A DNA stretch of 17,500 nt. Origin: Chromera velia (taxonomy: Eukaryota > Sar > Chromeraceae). Below the pieces are notes generated by a model that had not been told where the DNA came from, searched no databases, and worked only from the letters and a program-made list of their open reading frames with translations. Both the position numbers and the translations under genes were made by a program. Shown here one piece after another: positions 17,182 through 17,500 of the stretch. The stretch is from the NCBI GenBank assembly GCA_018398765.1, contig JAHBMJ010001159.1, positions 1 through 17,500 of the forward strand, given 5' to 3'. The stretch's first letter is position 1, and every line of letters starts with the position of its first letter.

Positions 17182-17500
17182 AAGATAAAATTTCATAAAA
17201 ATGATATTATTTACTCAATATTTTATTTTACATGCTCTAAGTCGGTGCACTAGATGAATTAAAAGCTTTAGTCTTCATAAATTGCCCCAGAAATATCCCA
17301 AAAGTTATAATTCTTTCATAAAAAAATGTTTTTCAAAATATGACAAAATATGAGGGAAATTAGTGACAAAATTCACTTTTAAAAAAATATGACTAAAATA
17401 TGACTATTCACTAGTTTTTTTTCACCATTTTTTTTCTCGTAAAATATAATATTAATTGAATGAATGGAAGTTGGTTCATTCAATTTATAAGTGTTTGTAG
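17182..17500. other. AT-rich island with an inverted repeat, no gene
   Basis: This is AT-rich sequence from the end of the spliced gene to the window edge. It holds a perfect 11-bp inverted repeat AATTGAATGAA...TTCATTCAATT (17454-17464 and 17475-17485), which would form a hairpin with a 10-base loop. It shares TATTCACTA and ATGACTAAA words with the island at 15075-15356, suggesting one repeat family. No coding region was seen. Confidence 0.5.

Overview
This window comes from the nuclear genome of a eukaryote. It is packed with transposable elements, has a likely spliced gene with a GT...AG intron, and carries long simple repeats and AT-rich islands. A microbial eukaryote such as an alga or protist fits best, but the species cannot be fixed from the sequence. 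No rRNA, tRNA, CRISPR array or bacterial-style operon was seen.

About 515-11636, minus strand, is one very large Ty1/copia-type retrotransposon, read from high to low coordinates. In order it has: a long Gag (from ATG at 11548), a CCHC zinc knuckle (9067-9108) followed by a Gly/Arg-rich stretch, an unrecognised segment where the protease should lie, an HHCC finger (6750-6860), an integrase core (D, D, E), an integrase tail, an 11-residue repeat, a Ser/Pro linker, an unrecognised globular domain of roughly 300 residues plus an acidic tail, reverse transcriptase (catalytic box WIDD) and RNase H. The order integrase before reverse transcriptase marks the copia class. The coding span is about 11 kb, far more than a typical copia element. 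The frame changes several times, and the frame is also crossed by many in-frame stop codons, nearly all TAG. I could not find a matching LTR pair.

About 12770-15074, minus strand, is a 5'-truncated LINE: the motifs QGDPLSP, YTDD and a C-terminal Cys/His cluster are visible. It is split by a 242-bp MITE-like element (14573-14814) with 17-bp perfect terminal inverted repeats and an exact 8-bp target duplication. This LINE also carries in-frame TAG codons.

From 15075 rightwards come an AT-rich island, a long GGAT-type minisatellite (15729-16373), a small plus-strand spliced gene (exons about 16507-16562 and 16753-17181) of unknown function, and a second AT-rich island running to the window end.

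The most interesting pattern is the strong excess of TAG over TGA and TAA among stop codons lying inside recognisable coding frames of three unrelated units (copia element, LINE, spliced gene). This could mean UAG reassignment or efficient readthrough, or a biased mutation process such as CAG to TAG decay. The several one-base frame changes, some at homopolymer runs, show that decay or sequencing error is also present, so the question is open.
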